Below are positions 62,337-64,000 of a stretch of 64,000 nt of DNA, one piece after another. Location of the stretch: assembly GCF_018417635.1 (NCBI RefSeq), contig NZ_CP071007.1, positions 5,394,501 through 5,458,500 of the forward strand, written 5' to 3'. Each line of letters begins with the position of its first letter. The first letter of the stretch is position 1. The notes below the pieces were generated by a model. That model was given only the letters and a program-made list of their open reading frames with translations. It did no database searches and had not been told where the DNA came from. The position numbers were made by a program, and so were the translations under genes. The stretch comes from Pseudomonas sp. SORT22. Its GTDB lineage: Bacteria; Pseudomonadota; Gammaproteobacteria; Pseudomonadales; Pseudomonadaceae.

Positions 62337-64000
62337 AAGTGTCCGCGCCGTCCTTGACCACCAGGATGTCTTCCATGATCAGGTACTGCAGGTCCGAGCC
62401 GAAGAACATGTTCAGCGCATCGGTCGGCGAGCAGATCATCGGCTCGCCACGACGGTTGAGCGAAGTATTCAGCGACACGCCGTTGCCGGTCAGGGTCTCC
62501 AGCGCCTTCATCATGTCGTAGTAGCGCGGGTTGTACTCGCGCTTGAGCACCTGGGCGCGCGAGGTGCCGTCCTCGTGGACGACTTCCGGCACGCGGGTCT
62601 TCCACTCTTCAGCCACTTCGAAGGTGAAGGTCATGAACGGCGCCGGGTGATCGATCTTGATCATCTGCGGCGCGACGGTGTCGAGCATCGACGGGCAGAA
62701 AGGCCTCCAGCGCTCGCGGAACTTGATCTGGTGGTTGATGCGGTCGGCAACGCCTTCCACGCTCGGGCAACCGATGATCGAACGACCGCCGAGGGCACGC
62801 GGGCCGAACTCCATGCGGCCCTGGAACCAGGCCACCGGGTTGCCGTCGACCATGATCTTGGCGATCTGCTCGGGCATGTTCTCCAGCTTGCGCCATTTTG
62901 GCTGGCTCGGATGACGGGCACAGGCGGCGATCACGTCTTCGTTGGAGTACGCAGGGCCGAGGTAGACGTGTTCCATCTTCTCAACCGGTACACCACGGGC
63001 GTGGGACACATAAGCAGCAGCTCCGACCGCGGTGCCGGCGTCGCCGGAAGCCGGCTGGACGAACAGTTCCTTGAGGTCAGGGCGAGCAATGATCTTCTGG
63101 TTGAGCTTGACGTTAAGCGCGCAGCCGCCAGCGAAGGCCAGTTTGCCGGTCTCCTTGAGGATGTCGCCCAGGTAGTGGTCGATCATCTGCAGGGCGAGCT
63201 TCTCGAACAGCGCCTGCATGCTCGCGGCGTAGTGGATGTACGGCTCGTCGGCGATGTCGCCTTCGCGTTTCGGGCCCAGCCACTCGATCAGTTTTGGCGA
63301 GAAGTAGAAACCCTTGCCCTTCTCTTTATAACGACGCAGGCCGATGACGTTGGCGTAGTCGGTGTTGATCACCAGCTCGCCGTTTTCGAACGAGGCCAGG
63401 CGCGAGAAATCGTACTTGCTGGCGTCGCCGTAAGGCGCCATGCCCATGACCTTGAACTCGCCATCGAGCATTTCGAAACCGAGGAACTCGGTGATCGCGC
63501 CGTACAGGCCACCGAGGGAGTCCGGATCGAAGAATTCCTTGATCTTGTGGATCTTGCCGTTTTCGCCGTAGCCAAAGAAGGTCGTGGCGTATTCGCCCTT
63601 ACCGTCGATACCGAGGATCGCGGTTTTCTCTTTGAAACCGGAGCAGTGGTAGGCACTGGAGGCGTGGGCCAGGTGGTGCTCGACCGGCTCGATCTTGACC
63701 TTTTTCGGGTCGAAGCCCAGTTGCTCCAGGCACCAGACGATCTTCTTGCGGTAACGCTTGTAGCGACGGTTGCCCATCAGGATCGCGTCAAGGGCGCGGT
63801 CCGGGGCGTACCAGTAACGCTTGGCGTAGTGCCAGCGAGCCTCGCCGAACAGGCTGATCGGGGCGAACGGAATCGCCACCACATCAACGTCGGACGGCTT
63901 GATACCGGCCTGTTCCAGGCAGAACTTCGCCGATTCGTAGGGCATGCGGTTCTTTGCATGTTTATCGCGCACGAAGCGCTCTTCTTCAGCGGCGGCAATC
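62320..64000 (-). CDS. Carbamoyltransferase, NodU/CmcH family (5' end beyond window)
   Basis: At least 560 residues; the frame is open to the right edge, and bases beyond 63972 still translate to the family motif AAEEERF. The metal site is HHLAHASSAYHCSGF, and GRMEFGPRALGGRSI binds carbamoyl-phosphate/ATP. In P. aeruginosa the enzyme in this position (WapO) carbamoylates heptose of the core. It is the first visible gene of the overlapping core operon. The start codon is outside the window. Confidence 0.93.
   Translation of the reverse strand, partial: IAAAEEERFVRDKHAKNRMPYESAKFCLEQAGIKPSDVDVVAIPFAPISLFGEARWHYAKRYWYAPDRALDAILMGNRRYKRYRKKIVWCLEQLGFDPKKVKIEPVEHHLAHASSAYHCSGFKEKTAILGIDGKGEYATTFFGYGENGKIHKIKEFFDPDSLGGLYGAITEFLGFEMLDGEFKVMGMAPYGDASKYDFSRLASFENGELVINTDYANVIGLRRYKEKGKGFYFSPKLIEWLGPKREGDIADEPYIHYAASMQALFEKLALQMIDHYLGDILKETGKLAFAGGCALNVKLNQKIIARPDLKELFVQPASGDAGTAVGAAAYVSHARGVPVEKMEHVYLGPAYSNEDVIAACARHPSQPKWRKLENMPEQIAKIMVDGNPVAWFQGRMEFGPRALGGRSIIGCPSVEGVADRINHQIKFRERWRPFCPSMLDTVAPQMIKIDHPAPFMTFTFEVAEEWKTRVPEVVHEDGTSRAQVLKREYNPRYYDMMKALETLTGNGVSLNTSLNRRGEPMICSPTDALNMFFGSDLQYLIMEDILVVKDGADTYDVQG

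Overview
The window is chromosomal DNA of a fluorescent Pseudomonas, most likely of the P. putida group. The protein sequences are typical pseudomonad ones and coding GC is high. The gene order purA-hisZ-hflCK-hflX-hfq-miaA-mutL-amiB-tsaE, rsgA/motBA, parC/parE, thiC/tolC and waaA-to-LPS-core matches the arrangement I know from Pseudomonas genomes. REP-type palindromes ending in CGCGGGxxAAGxCCGCTCC-like arms lie in several gaps. Both ends cut genes: an iron-type ABC transporter binding protein at the left and a carbamoyltransferase at the right. I see no tRNA, rRNA, insertion sequence, prophage or CRISPR array.

Layout. 1-2.4 kb: end of a ferric-iron-type ABC importer (binding protein and two-domain permease, no ATPase in the window). 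2.5-4.5 kb: a chemoreceptor. 4.6-16.8 kb: a dense minus-strand housekeeping block, apparently transcribed from a TATAAT promoter before nnrD: nnrD-tsaE-amiB-mutL-miaA-hfq-hflX-hflK-hflC-hisZ-purA, with several 1-13 nt overlaps. 16.9-20.4 kb: queG, a TRIC-type channel, orn and rsgA. 20.4-21.2 kb: a small accessory insert with a hairpin-rich leader, a 19-codon ORF and a TIR-domain gene coupled to it. 21.2-30.3 kb: motAB stator, an HDOD protein, rhdA, psd, serB, a HAMP membrane protein and a PqiC-like lipoprotein.

30.5-38.9 kb: topoisomerase IV, with parE and parC separated by two envelope-type genes in one overlapping operon, then yqiA, cpdA, a DUF1249 gene and nudF. 39-43.3 kb: an RsiV-like lipoprotein, then thiC-cytX behind a TPP riboswitch (thiamine synthesis plus a probable precursor transporter). 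43.4-50.6 kb: tolC, waaA (Kdo transferase), a divergent LysR/SMR efflux pair, an FAD oxidoreductase/aldo-keto reductase pair and a degenerate Nudix-like gene.

50.6-64 kb: lipopolysaccharide assembly. hldE makes ADP-heptose, msbA flips lipid A-core, and a WaaL-like ligase attaches O-antigen. A kinase-like protein, four glycosyltransferases, a PIG-L-type deacetylase, a Mig-14/FemAB-like acyltransferase and a carbamoyltransferase probably build and decorate the core. The last seven form one minus-strand operon with start/stop overlaps.

The most unusual items are the hairpin/mini-ORF/TIR unit at 20.4-21.2 kb, whose TIR domain has Gln where active TIR NADases carry the catalytic Glu; two very long REP-related palindromes (one a perfect 37-bp inverted repeat); and the parE-parC operon that carries a phytase-like esterase and a retropepsin-like protease between the two subunits.
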